Shown piece after piece: positions 34,901-46,520 of a stretch of 64,000 bases of DNA. The position numbers were made by a program, and so were the translations under genes. Source of the stretch: Hydractinia symbiolongicarpus (Eukaryota; Cnidaria; Hydrozoa; Anthoathecata; Hydractiniidae); NCBI RefSeq assembly GCF_029227915.1, contig NC_079875.1:14195001-14259000 (forward strand). The letters run 5' to 3'. Numbering within the stretch: the stretch's first letter is position 1; the number at the start of each line of letters is the position of its first letter. Below the pieces are notes generated by a model that did not search any database, had not been told where the DNA came from, and worked only from the letters and a program-made list of their open reading frames with translations.

Positions 34901-35570
34901 CCTATGTAAGTGTGTGCGAGGTAAAGTTTGTGCGGGGTAAAATATGTGCGGAGTTGTTATTTTAAAACATCTTTCAATTAATGCAGTGTTTACTTCGGTG
35001 GTCATCAGTACACTGTTCTACAGAATTTGTAAATGGCATCCATGATCCATCCATCGTGTGCTGGGCTTATTCTTCTGTTCAGTACGGGTTTTAACAAGTT
35101 CCCTATTTTGAATTTGAGCGATGGTAAAATTTTCTATATGAAAATGAACTTTGCGTCTTCAAAGTGGCTGCATTCTTTGTCGTCTTTTCTATGTAGTATT
35201 TCTCTCATTTTACGTTTAGAATTTTGAAAAAGGAAGAGAAATTCTTCACAAGGTTAAGGTAAGAGTTTTTCATGTCTGAATGATTATTGTACGAATTAAA
35301 AAAAGTAGGGCTTTGGACTCTAACGTTTGTGTGGTCTGCTACACCATTCTAAAAGTTATTGGCGATTTATAGGCGTAAGGAAGTTAGGTTGATTTGTTTA
35401 GCTTTTTTCATGCTATCTATTTTATTCTATTTTAGGATACCTATTCCGGTTACGATTTCGAGAATCGGTTGAACTTTCGATTGCATGCAGCATTAAATAA
35501 TTTGGATGATCGAGATGATTTATCACGTGCTCAGAGTAAACTTGCTGCTCCAGCTTTGGACGGTTTATAG
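25934..35570 (+). CDS. TTC39: TTC39-family tetratricopeptide repeat protein (591 aa, 16 exons)
   Basis: The exons are 25934-26106, 27161-27209, 27390-27600, 27907-28040, 28459-28688, 28843-28913, 29838-29935, 30529-30622, 30745-30799, 31076-31128, 31544-31650, 34150-34273, 34391-34488, 34579-34683, 35220-35258 and 35436-35570. All are GT..AG, phases agree, and the sum is 1776 nt with one stop. The product matches the TTC39/Iml2 family (DUF3808). An N-terminal MTFEDEKMEHALNSL region is followed by SFGYGLIQVAVSIVPTTLLK and GFTADRDIGLNAL. Helical TPR-like pairs follow (GLHEASLILLDSEKEFPTSA; GNLDEALEILTKTM; WCHLMKLEWQHAYPCF; SRWSEAYYTYLLAV; TLGALGRSDEAYIFL). The end is NLDDRDDLSRAQSKL. Length is typical of the family. 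Members are linked to lipid metabolism (TTC39B) and yeast inclusion-body clearance (Iml2); the role here is not shown. No break is visible. Confidence 0.93.
26470..26632 (+). repeat. Tandem duplication in TTC39 intron 1
   Basis: Two adjacent units of about 83 bases share strings such as ctttaa, tataaacattaaa and tcaagcttttt/tcaaagcttttt. The first begins ggcaaagccatgtccactct and the second ggcaatgccatatccattct. Confidence 0.7.
28937..29640 (+). mobile_element. MITE copy 1 (aaaggggcta-type), in TTC39 intron 6
   Basis: This unit starts ttaaaggggctatggaatga and aligns over most of its length with 44974-45680. Shared landmarks include agaaccacatag, aatttgctac, acacgaggagct and gcttggactggctttat. 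The right terminus present in the other copy (gtagcccctttaa) is missing here, so this copy is truncated. It has no coding capacity. Confidence 0.75.
29983..30024 (+). repeat. Partial copy of TTC39 exon 7 end inside intron 7
   Basis: About 42 bases repeat the last part of exon 7 (ttttatattttaaagcttta, then atatgtcgtcttag). After this, the true donor GTGAGT is replaced by agcaac, so the copy cannot act as a donor. It lies about 90 bases beyond the original. Confidence 0.8.
31715..33815 (+). repeat. 100-bp minisatellite, about 21 copies, in TTC39 intron 11
   Basis: A unit of 100 bases is repeated about 21 times with few changes. Landmarks are ggttcaatttttgaacatag, tacctacgtacaatgatcat and gtcgaattttacaaatatcg. 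Each unit holds short palindromes (ttcaatttttgaa; gtacctacgtac; atgatcat). Variants recur in order: units with gaactt(a/g)tcg and cggtga are followed by aaagttgtcg units near 32190, 32790 and 33290, a sign of higher-order amplification. Unique flanks resume near 33816. The copy number may vary between individuals. Confidence 0.95.
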
Positions 35571-36743
35571 AAAGTAGATAATTTATTACAGTTTTCAGGG
35601 TTTTTTTTCAACGGAAAAAAGTTGTTCGATACATCTCGATATGGCTACATCAAGTCATATTTTAAAACAACTCCAGTCTCCAGTTTTTTGTGACAAACGA
35701 AATTAGCAAACATCCTTCAATTCTCTATATCTGCAAAGAAAGCATCTCTATATACAACGGCATGTTTCCTCTATTTCTGCAGAGTTTGGTACATGGTCAA
35801 TGATTTTTGTGCTTTGACTAGTGTAAATATTATACCAGGCTGACGTCTTTTTAAATGATCTTGTACACAGTCTCGTTGTCGTTTAGACACGAAACTCGTT
35901 TAGCAAACAAACAGTCGAATCTTGCATTATATAGCTGTTAAAATAATATTATAGAAAAATGACTATTAAAAAATCCTTTCTAAAAAACATATTTTATTTC
36001 AAATTATAACATAAATCTGCAAATACAATATATAAAATGTGGGATCACGTAAACTAAAAACAAAGAGAAACTAAAGTTGGGTGGAATAAAGTTGTTATAT
36101 ATTTCAAGTTTGGTGAAAACATATTTTGCGTTTTTCAACAAACATGACCAAACTCGCTTACAAAAAAGACTACTTCCATTTATGCTTTAATCTCCAAACA
36201 TGGTTTGTAAAAACTTTTTTTTTAAATTAAAATTGAAAGATGGATTGAAAAGTTTTTTTTTAATTTATCAAGTTAAGGAGATAGAAGCATACATTGTTTT
36301 TATTGGGGTCGAAGGAAACAGCTTTGAGCACATGGGGTTGATAAAGTATGTACAAATATTTAAATATTTTTGAATAAAGAGAATTGGAAAATTTAATTTA
36401 TGTTAGTATGGAAATATATACATATCAAGAAAACGTGTTTGGTACTTTTTTACGACAAGCTCATCTCTGTTAAGATAACACTTCCAAGCTGAATTTTTAT
36501 TATTTGATGAATTATGCCTCTTTATTTTTCAGAAATTACAGTTTGAAATTTTTGAACTTAAATTTATAAAATAATTAAGAAATGGAGCCTACTATACCTT
36601 AGTTCTCATAAAAAAGACGTTTATATGCTTTTCATAATTTTCTTAGGTAAATTAAAAATATAATTTTCCGATAACTTCCTAATTGTTCAAATGTAAAACT
36701 GTCCGATAGTGTCACAAGAAATATCATCAGCAATTTTCTCATT
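35571..36743. other. 3' UTR of TTC39 and spacer between convergent genes
   Basis: Non-coding. AATAAA is present at 36085-36090, but which site is used cannot be told. The spacer separates TTC39 (+) from the ankyrin exon of gene B (-). Confidence 0.55.
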
Positions 36744-37306
36744 CTAAATTATTTTAAAATGTACATTTTTTATAAAACAATGTGTAGTATGACTTTTAAA
36801 ATTGCGTAAGAAAATAAAAAAAAGTAATTTATCAGTAAGTTGTTCTCTTCGATGTTCTTGTAATAAACGTTTGATAGTGTCATTACGAGCAACATCATAA
36901 GCAGTTTCATTGTCAATGTTTCGTATATTTACATCAATATGTGGTATTGACAACAACAACTTCACACATTCAATATTATCATTGCTAGATGCATCATGTA
37001 ATGGTGTGTCATTAAATTTGTCTACGTTATTAATGCGTGTGACGTCTAGATTAATTAAAACATTTAAAACTTCATGATGACCATAATATGCACTGTAGTG
37101 ATATGCATTACGTTCATATACATTCACAGCATACACATCACTACCAGCATCAATCAAACACTTCACTATTAATGGATTGTTGTAAAGTGCAGCTTGTATC
37201 AACAGTGTGGTTTTATTATCACCTCTCATTTCAACAATAGTTGGATCATCAATAAGAATTGCTTGCAACATCTTGACATCACCATTTTTGACGACTATTT
37301 CAAGTT
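36744..37306 (-). CDS. Ankyrin exon assigned to gene B
   Basis: An acceptor (tatgtttag) opens the exon at 37306. The frame begins with two bases that complete a split codon, then LEIVVKNGDVKMLQAILIDD. Ankyrin repeats follow: TTLLIQAALYNNPLIVKCLI, NAYHYSAYYGHHEVLNVLI and TPLHDASSNDNIECVKLLL. It closely parallels the last exon of gene A in sequence and phase. The 3' flank is also alike (gataaattacttttttt, cttacgcaattttaa), but loss of the earlier stop extends the frame to 36744. The likely upstream exons are the RING/B-box pieces at 42894-44514 on the same strand. Those are broken, so this exon may have no working partner. Confidence 0.75.
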
Positions 37307-38281
37307 CTAAACATAAGTTATGTCGTAATAATTGGAAACGAAACGTAATGACAAGGGTGTAAACTTATAATATTGCCACGAAATATATTTTTTCTCGCTT
37401 GTTTGGAGTGGTAAAATTAATTTGCACTGGATGAAATAGGGCCAGAACCCTATAGACAGCACCCTAAAAAAAATCTGCTTCTTGGTGGATACTCGATACA
37501 ATGGTAAAGATTTCTTCACACTTATTCAGCGATCTGGTAAAGAAGTGTACTTTTTTATGATCACAACCGGAGGATGACACTATGCAGATTATAACAGAAA
37601 TAATGCTAACGAACAAAAACTACGATAATGCATAACACATGAATAAACTACTTAAAGTGTTGGCTCAAAATTGAAGTTAAAATTGATTCTTATGTGCAAG
37701 GATCGAGCGCAAATAATTATAGAACAACAGAATGGTAGATTGATTGTTAACTTGTGTTATTTTATTGCTGTATTGAGGGAGGTTTAATAAGAGTTGCAAA
37801 CTTGATAATCAGAATTTTTTAAGTTGCTCCTATAAATGTACTTGCAAACGTACATTTGACAGCTTTAAGGGAGTTGATATTCATATGTACTCTTGTAACC
37901 GAAAGCAAAGTCATTATAACAGACGTGTTAATAACAGTTTGACCATTGATGTGGCATGTGATTATGATGAAGACTCGGAAACCATCAACTGCGCTGAAAC
38001 TTTATGCCCAGAGAAAGAAATGTCAACTGGAATATATTTCAGAAAGTTTTATCAAACTTTCCGAAATTCACCGAGCGAGAGCATTTAACATCCAATTCCA
38101 TTGTAAACAATCTTACATGCGATGTGTTTACAATGCTTACAATGAAATGATATTTTAGATGAAAATTTTTTTTTCTGACCATCAGGGAAAGCATCTAAAT
38201 TATTTATAAATAACTTTCTTTCTGGATTGATCAATTTAATCGTGACACAAAATTCCATCCAATCGCGTTAAAAGTATTTAT
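37307..38281. other. Non-coding part of the gene B interior
   Basis: No exon is supported. I looked for the 53-nt linker exon seen in genes A and C and did not find it. Short open frames at 37885 and 37946 may be decayed parts of the reverse-transcriptase relic that follows. Confidence 0.45.
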
Positions 38282-39519
38282 GATTTTACCAAATTTTCTC
38301 CTTCAAAAACCATCGAGGGAGAGCAAAGCAAAAGAACACAATTCTAATTTATCTGAACGGTTTCAACTTTGGAAAGACGGTAACATTAAATTTTTACTAA
38401 AAGAAGGATGCACAATGCATGCTAGCAAAAACGACACAAATAAAACACACCAAAAACCTTTGCAAAGCTAATGATGCAGGGAAAGACCTCTGCTGCATTG
38501 AAACTTTTATCTGATGATGATAATCAGGGAGTTTTACTTCTAACAGATGAAACGATTCACGAATTGAAGAATAACCATCCAAAGTCAGCATTTGCTCAAG
38601 TTGAAACATTGCTTCAAGGTCCAGTACCAGAAGTTCACAATTTCTATTTTGATAACACCAATACTGACATGATTAAGAAAGCTGCTCGCCAGACAAAGGG
38701 CGCTCCGGGTCCATCAAAATTCGACGCAGAACAATTTAGAAACATTCTATGTAGCAATAAATACAAGAATGAAGGGTGGCAATTTTGCGAACACATTACT
38801 TCTATGGCAAAAAATTAGCCACTGAAATCATACGTTGCAACTTTTTCCGTTGGACAAAAATCCTGGTATTCCATCAACAAGGATTGAAAAAGTATTATGT
38901 AGAATTATTGGTATGGTAAAGTGTTAAGCTGGGTACTAATAAGTAATATCCGAGCAACTGCTGGTCTGTTACAAGTAGCAACTGGACTAGAAAGTGATGC
39001 CGAAGCAGCAATACACTCTATGCGTGAAATCTTTGAACATCAAGACTGTGATGCTGTTATTTTAACTCGTGAACTCTTTGAATAGACAAGCTGGACTATA
39101 AAACATGCAATATATTTCTATTAGCAACTGTGCTTATCATTACATACTGCAGTCCTTCGCGTCTTATTATCGGCGATGGGAAGTCAAGGTGATAACCTTG
39201 CGATGTCCTTCTATGCTTTATGTACTGTGTTATTGCAAAAACGTTTGAAATTTGCTGCAGATGTGAAGCAGATATGGCTGGAAGATGATGCAACTGGTGC
39301 CGGTAAAATTATCGTCCTGAAAATGTGGTGGGACGGTGTGTTTAAAGACGGAAAAAACTACGGTTATTACGTCATCGGGAACATATCATGGATGATTTGC
39401 AAAAGTGAAGCGATTGAACTGGAATCCAGAAAATTTTTTAGCGAATCGTTAATGCAATTTACCACAACAGAAGAACGACATCTTGGGGCTTCAATTGGAA
39501 GCAAAGAGTTTCTTATGTA
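38282..39519 (+). pseudogene. Reverse-transcriptase-like relic
   Basis: The pieces, in different frames with stops between, are KGAPGPSKFDAEQF, GLLQVATGLESDAEAAIHSM, REIFEHQDCDAVI, MGSQGDNLAMSFYALCTVLL and DVKQIWLEDDATGAGKI. The order fits a reverse-transcriptase domain of the type found in some cnidarian retroelements: a G-P-S-x-x-D-A start, then GAEAA-like and QGD-x-(L/M)-AM-x-FYAL motifs, then a DDA motif. The catalytic Y/F-A-D-D motif is altered to LEDD. The element class is not certain. Confidence 0.6.
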
Positions 39520-39789
39520 ACATGACATCTTCGTTTACTGTTTGCATTTTTTATGCATATTAGTTTCTTTTACAGTCCCTTCAGAAAAGAACAACGTTAT
39601 TAGTTTTTATGCTCTAGTTATTTTTTGGCTCTAATTTACAGTGGAACTGGTAAATTTTAAACTGAGTGAAGGTGAGGGATACACGGTTTAGTAAGGAACG
39701 TATTTTCAGACGGTTTAGTTTTATCCATTTTATTGTTCCTTATATATTTTAAGATGGCACTTCCAGGAGCTGTTTAGTTGTTTTTCTAT

Positions 39790-41940
39790 TGTTGTGGATT
39801 AACTTATTAAGAAACGTATTTTTTGACTTTTGCAACTTTTAAAGCAATTATTCAACAGAAGGGTTTAACACAAATAATTAAAAAACCAACGCGTGTAACG
39901 CAGGACACAAAATTTTTAATCGACATTATAGCAACGAACAACCCTGGGTCAATCGCTGAACAAGACGTCATACCGACTAGTCTCAGTGACCATGATTTAG
40001 TAGGTTGCGTACGAAAATTAAACAACAAAAAGTACACGTCAAAAACAGTCAAAACCAGAAATTATGCCAAATACAATCCTGATAATATGAATCGTGATTT
40101 TAAACAAGTGAATTGGTTGCCGGTATTATCTTTATCAAATGTTAATGACGCTGTTAACACACAAAGAGAAAGAAATCCACTGGGCTTGATGAACTCCCTC
40201 CTGGAATGCTTAAAGATTGTGCTCAACATTTAATTGTTCCGTTACATCACATTATTAACCAGTCTTTACGCTCCAGTACAGTTCCGAACGCATGGAAACA
40301 AGCAAAAATCGTCCCACTTTTTAAATCAGGAGACACAAACAAACCTGAAAATTATCGTCCAATTTCAGTGTTGCCAATACTCTCTAAATTATTGGAAAAA
40401 GCAGTACACACACAATTAATGGAATTTTTAGAAAATGAGAAATTACTAAATGACTCCCAATTTGGCTATAGAGCTAAATGTTCAACACATCTTGCAACAA
40501 CACTACTTGTTGACGAAGTAAGACAAGCTGCCGAGAACGGAAAGTTAGTTGGAGCGCTGTTCCTGGATTTAAGTAAAGCGTTCGATACGATCAGTCACGA
40601 TGTAGTCTTAAGAAAACTTTCATCATACGGTGTTGATAATGTAGAATTGTTGTGGTTTACAGATTATCTTTTTAACCGATCACAAGTTGTTGAAGTTGGC
40701 AATCGAACATCAGCAAGTTTTAATGTTGTAAGTGGAGTGCCGCAAGGATCGATACTCGGTCCTATACTATTTTTGATATTTTTTAATGACTTCTCGGAAC
40801 ACCTTGAGAAAAGTAAGTGTATTTAATTTGCTGACGATACCGTCATCTATGTTGCAAATGCTGACCCCTATATAATAGAAACAACATTGAACGATGAATT
40901 AGAAAACGTATCCACTTATTTGAACGATAACGAACTCATACTGAATCTAAAGAAAGGAAAAACAGAAACTGTGCTACTCGGAACATCTAAAAGATTATCC
41001 CGTAAAAATACCAAAAATACAATCCAATTGGCAATGCAGGGTCAACCTATTCATCATTCCACGTCTTACATATATTTGGGAAACGAACTGGATTCGTCAC
41101 TAATCCTGGTTGATAATTTCGAGAAGTCATATAAGAAAGCAGCCGGGAGATTGAACCTTCTTAGAAAATGCGACCATTTGTGAGTTTTGAAGCTGCATAT
41201 AAAATCTATCAGATGGTAATTGAACCCATTTTGTTGTAAAGTTCTCTTTTAAATTTAAAATTAACGATGACCCAACGAAAAAAGTTACAATCAATAGAAA
41301 ATCGAGCCGGACAAATAGTTGGAGGAAAAAATACGTTGGGGAGTATTGAAGGAAAGATAAAAGGACAGGCATGCGTTTTGGTAAAAAGCTGTCTGACGAG
41401 CACTGTCTGCGAAAATTTCAATAATTATTTTGTTATCAACGAGCATTTAATTAACACACGGAATCGAAGTATGTTAGTGAAATTACCACGTATAAAATTG
41501 GAGTTCGGAAAAAGATCCTTCAAAAATCTTGGTGCAGCATTATACAATGACTTACCATTAAATATACGTTGTTGCGATAACTTATTTCAGTTCAAAAAAT
41601 TAGTTTATCAACATTTTATGTAAATATTCGCTTTTAAAATATGTTTTATATGTTTTTAGTAATTATTTAAGTAGCTTCTGTTTCTAACTTTTGCGCATTC
41701 TAGTTTCACATTTTTCTTTTTTCTCTTTTTCTTTTTTCTTGGTACGTACATGCGTTTTATATTAATTTCTTAGCTAACTCATGAGTGGTTATTTAGTAGA
41801 TAATTGTTTTTGCTTATATTTTTCTTTTTTTAATATATTTTTACTGACAGGACACACGATGATAGCAGTAGTTCATTATACTGAAGTGTAAAAAATCCTG
41901 TATAAACATTGTTTAATAGTAATAATAATAGTAATAGCCT
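39790..41940 (+). mobile_element. CR1/L2-like non-LTR retrotransposon (LINE), 5'-truncated and broken
   Basis: The copy starts within the endonuclease domain (TSLSDHDLVGCV, 39823 onward). It continues through the reverse transcriptase: IVPLFKSGDTNKPENYRPIS, FLDLSKAFDTISHDVVLRKL and SGVPQGSILGPILFLIFFND. A TAA then interrupts the frame directly before FADDTVIYV. RNase-free C-terminal text follows (KLQSIENRAGQIV) to 41623. Other damage includes a frameshift/deletion near 40180 and stops near 41182. The 3' end has a trinucleotide-like tail (agtaataataatagtaatag, about 41920-41940), as in CR1/L2 elements. It lies antisense within gene B's interior. Confidence 0.85.
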
Positions 41941-42893
41941 TTTCAAAGGAGAATTCGTTGGTGTTGACCGTCATGTAATAAAGCAAAGTGGAAGCTCTGT
42001 GGACAAAATTGACATTACTCTGTATCATTATTTTCTAATAAAAAATATTATAAAGATATTATAAAACCTTAAAAAAAGGGAAAAAATCTCAAATCTTCTT
42101 CGCCTGAATTCTGTTCTAAAACCTAGTGTTAAGAGAAAAGCAGTTCAATGTACAGTACATAACAACGCCAAAAAAAGTTTAAAAGTTGATGAGTGTTAAG
42201 GATTGATAGTATTGGAATAATATTTGAGCAAGTATAAAATATTCACGCTATTATATACTAGTCGTTAGCCCGTTGAAAATCCACGGGTTCGCCCGTCCTT
42301 TTTATACCGCATTGCGTGCTTCTCACTATTGCGCAGCTAAGCTACCATTTTGCGTGTCAGATAGACAGACAGACGTATACGGGCATTATAATATAGATAC
42401 AATCTGTTTTAGGTAGTAATAGTTTTTAGCAATACCACAATTACTGTGGAGCAAAAAAAATTATGTGATGACCTATCTACACCACTTAAAAAGCTTCATA
42501 CCTTCGTAGGAGTGTCTTTTCTTAGCAAGTTGGATATGTTTTGCCTTCACCTCACTAAATAAATTCACCGTTGAGTTACATTACTGCTATATTTTAACCT
42601 TTATCAAGGATGTACAAGCATTTTAATTGTATGTGACAAAAATTGAAGCAGTTGTAACGATATTTAATTATTTAAAACACTTTAATGACAACAAAGGCTG
42701 ATTCTGATCATTGTGGTGCTGAGTAGTGAAGATGCCAAGTAGCACATATCTCTACAAAAATTAAAATTCTGTTGTCGTTCTCCAAAACAAGGTTTTACAT
42801 CTTGTTTCTCGTACTCTATAAAATACAACACAAATTTTTAGAATTGGCGCAATTGATGTTAATACGTTGATTAATAAAAATGAAAAAACTCAC
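41941..42893. other. Gene B interior with a possible short MITE
   Basis: At about 42250-42398 a unit begins tatatactagtcgttagccc and ends gacgtatacgggcattataa. Its ends are imperfectly inverted around GCCCGT/ACGGGC. At 42807-42816 an acceptor followed (on -) by gtacgagaaac resembles the start of gene A exon 3, so a relic of that exon may lie here. Otherwise the stretch is non-coding. Confidence 0.4.
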
Positions 42894-44514
42894 CTTTCAG
42901 ACTTTCAACTAAGTACATTAAATCAGTTGCTAATTGGGAATGGTTTGGTTGAGTTTTAACTTCATCAATCAAGTTTCCATAAACAGAACATTCACTGGGA
43001 TCTACACCAACAATGGTGACGTCATCAATTGAAATTTTCATTCCGCACAACAGGTTTGCTGAAAAATCTACTTTTTTCATTTGATGAAGATGTGAATTGA
43101 ATATTGGGATAGTTTTTGGAAGAGAGGATAGCCTGCGAAGTTGTTGTTCAATTTCCAACTTTTCAGCAACTAACTCAAAATGAGATTTTAAATTGAAAGT
43201 GAACGTAATCTCTAAATTCTTGTACTTTCCTATCACCAACGAAATCATCACAAATCAATTTTGCTTTAAATTCTTTAGATTTTTCATCGAATATCCGCAA
43301 TAGATCTTCTTCTTTTTTATTTAATATTTTGAGATACTCTTCTAGTCGTTTTGACTTCCTTTCTTTTAATTTTAGAAGAAATACTTCTCTTTTTTTCTCC
43401 AAATTTGTTAGAGCGTCACCGTATTTCCTTGTTAATTCTTTCCACACTCCCTTTGTTTCATCGAATGAAGTGATAGATGTTTGAAACCACTTTTTCGTTT
43501 CCAGACCAATCTCATCTATTGATTTGATTCTGTGATTCTTATGTTGTCTGTGTGTGCAATACACACAGGTAAACAAATTTGCACAGTCAATACAGATAAA
43601 TTTTGCAAGAGAGTTGTGTTGTTTACACAATGGTTGGAGCTCTTGTAATTTTTGATTAAAAATGACATTGGTGTATGATTTGCTGGAACAAGAATGAAGA
43701 CTGCATGTTGTACAGGAATAGCCGATTATCTGCTTGAATTTTTCCCTTTGTTGACATATAGGTTTAACATTTTTTACCAGGTGACCTATGTATAAAATAA
43801 TATCAATGTTTTAACGAAAACATTCTGTATAACCAAAATATATATCCTTATACTTCATATTATTAAGATTCTTGACATATGCTATACATTTTTTTATAAC
43901 GACCATGATCTGCTATTGTTCTTAATTTGTTCTTATATTTTGAACACTTGTATTTGATAAATTATGATCTAATATAAAATTTCTAAAAATCTAATTATAA
44001 AATTATAATTTAATATAAAATTTCTGCTTGAAAATATCATTTTCCTATGTTTGCTATTTTTTATAATTGTTTTCTTGTTTTTATGTTCTACCCGTTCCAA
44101 ACCACATTTGCGTATAGGTAGGTCGAACTGAAATGTTAGGGATTAAAAACCTTTGCAAAATTATGATATTTTTATGCGCGTTTGTTAAGAATAGACATTC
44201 GTGAGAAAAGTACTGAATGAGCGTTTTTTCAGTATCATGTGCATAAAATTAACTTACACTTCGTCCAAAATGCTAGTTAGTATGAACATCTGCATTAACG
44301 AAGATGTTGTTTGTTCCTTAGTTATTGTTGTCTTTTTAGTACATCTCACTGGACAAGGCAGTTCAGCACTTCCATCTTCCATAAACACCAAAATGCCGTC
44401 TAAATAATCTTGGCAATAAGTATGCCCACAGTTTAGATGTTTCGGTTGATGATAGGTGTTTGAACAAATCTTGCATTCCGACATTGCAGCAAGCCGAACT
44501 TTTGATAAAGCCAT
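42894..44514 (-). pseudogene. Gene B: RING/B-box/coiled-coil exons, degenerate
   Basis: The RING exon runs from ATG 44514 to about 44257 (MALSKVRLAAMSECKICSNT; CGHTYCQDYLD). The last cysteine of the middle cluster is Tyr, so a zinc ligand is lost. Exon 2 runs from 43785 to 42894. It has an extra A near 43770, lacks about eight codons of the first B-box (CTTCSLHSC against CTTCSVKICDGCQNLHSC in gene A), and has a two-base deletion near 43200 that shifts the frame after VQEFRDYV. B-box 2 is intact (LCKQHNSLAKFICIDCANLF). Splice sites match those of gene A. The ankyrin exon at 36744-37306 is its likely 3' end. Overall it is a dead or dying paralogue. Confidence 0.82.
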
Positions 44515-44973
44515 TTTATTACAGAAACTCAAAACCCTTTTAAACATAAAAATATTTCACATCATCGTATCATTTTTATTCATGTTGAGTGAGAATGTTC
44601 AGTATATTTATTGGTGGACAGCTTTCGACTTAAAGATGTTTTCGCTATACACTAGAACATAAGAACTAATGATAAGAAGAGACTGTTTCAGTAATTACTT
44701 ACTGAAACATTCGCAGTAGGTAGGGTTTAGACAGTAAATTTTGTGTGAAAAAGTATAACACTAAGATAAATACTTTACAACAATATTTCTATTGTTGCCA
44801 TACAACGTATTTGCTTTTACAAGATCTTCATCGTAGAAACCTTTAAGGCACTCCGTTGTTTGTGTGGTTTTTGTAAGAGATTTTTGTCAACATAGCACGT
44901 CATCTAAATCTTTCACAGTCATCAAGTTTTTAGTCATCATAGGGCGTTGTATAATGTACAGTCCTAGTAATCT
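44515..44973. other. Upstream region of gene B
   Basis: Non-coding; nothing recognisable. Its sequence does not closely match the upstream region of gene A. Confidence 0.4.
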
Positions 44974-45680
44974 GTTAAAGGTGCTACGGAATGATTCAAT
45001 ACGCTGAATCCCTGCACATTCTAAAGAATGGCGATTAATAAACGGACCACTTAAAAGGTCAAGGTGCAAGAATTATGCACACATTAGAACCACATAGACG
45101 TCCAGACAACCTGTTTATGAATAATCAATTTTTTATTATAAATTTGCTACCTTTTTATTTTTATTTCTTAAACAAAAAAAATTCCGTCAATATTCTTTTT
45201 GACGGCAGAATAAGCTACGATCTGTAAATATCAGGAAATTGAAAGTTTGTTTTGACGACGTAGCAGAGACAACACGAGGAGCTAGCTGCATTAGTTAAAA
45301 AATGATATGTTACTATCTTTAAGAAGGCAATTAATACCTTTAATAAGTTTTTTAAACCATCGTTGTTGCTTGGACTGGCTTTATGTGCAATAAACTTGTA
45401 TATTCTTATGCAAAATGTCGAAGGATATAGCTAGCTAGTACAGAAAATTTAAAATTTATTTTACTATAAAACTGGAGTTTAAAGCAAAGGTTATATCGAA
45501 TAAATCACGGATATCCAATATTTGCAGGAAACTTTTCTGTCTTTTATAATATTATAATTTAAATGATTTAAGATATTGTTTTTGCTCTCAATAATCATAA
45601 ACTTATACCCTCCATTAGCTCACTTCTCATGCAAGCCACTAAAGTCGAAGGCAACCGCGGGTTCGTAGCCCCTTTAAGGA
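44974..45680. mobile_element. MITE copy 2 (ttaaagg(g/t)gctacg-type)
   Basis: The left end gttaaaggtgctacggaatg faces the right end ttcgtagcccctttaagg, an inverted pair of about 17 bases. The interior aligns with 28937-29640. No coding capacity. Copy 1 sits in a TTC39 intron. Confidence 0.75.
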
Positions 45681-46520
45681 TACAGGAAACACGCAACAAC
45701 ACGCTTTTTCTTTTTTTGATATTTGTACTACTGGAAGAATTCATATAAGATGGCTCCTATGGCTCACTTCTCTTTGTAATAAAAAATGTTTCTTTCAAAG
45801 TGCGAATAACTTCCCTTTTAGTTCGAGTAGTTAGCTCGGGATTTTGAAAATAAAAATATTAGATATTCTTAGTATAACAACTTTCCAAAAAATTTATATG
45901 TATATCAGTGGTCCAGCATAAACTTTAGATGAAAATACATTACATAATAATCTGTTTAGGTATACCTTTACATATTGTTTTCTGGACACTACCATGATTT
46001 CGAGGACTTTGGAAGCCATTTTGTTGTTTACTGTGTCTATTGACGAAGATTAACCACTCTGCTACTAAGCTGAATTGATTTGTGAGATTACTTTATTTTT
46101 GGACATGCTTACTGGGAACTGCAGAAGCTGTTGGTAACTTGAAATACACAGACCGTAAGTAAACTCTGGAACAGATTTTTCAATTTAAAAGGAAGTGCCA
46201 ATATAGAAAAAAGTGTGAGAATTCATAAGAGAACTTAAATCAAAAACAATTTTTTTACAAAGTTAAATTCTGTATCTGGAACACAATTTTTTTCCATTCA
46301 CCTTTATATTCTTGGCAAAGTGGTACAAGAATTTTATAAATATTGGGAAAAAAATCTACAATAGTAATGCTTTGCAGATGCTGAGCTCTCCAATGGTATC
46401 AGTTATTTCTGTTAAAAATGAATTGGTCGGATATAATGTCAGCTAACGATAAAACAGCACAATGGAGAAGGACACAAAGCAACTCATTTAACAGGTCTTC
46501 TATTTAACAGGTCTTGTTAA
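45681..46520. other. Non-coding stretch
   Basis: I see nothing recognisable. TTAA at 46517-46520 is the left target site of the next element. Confidence 0.45.
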
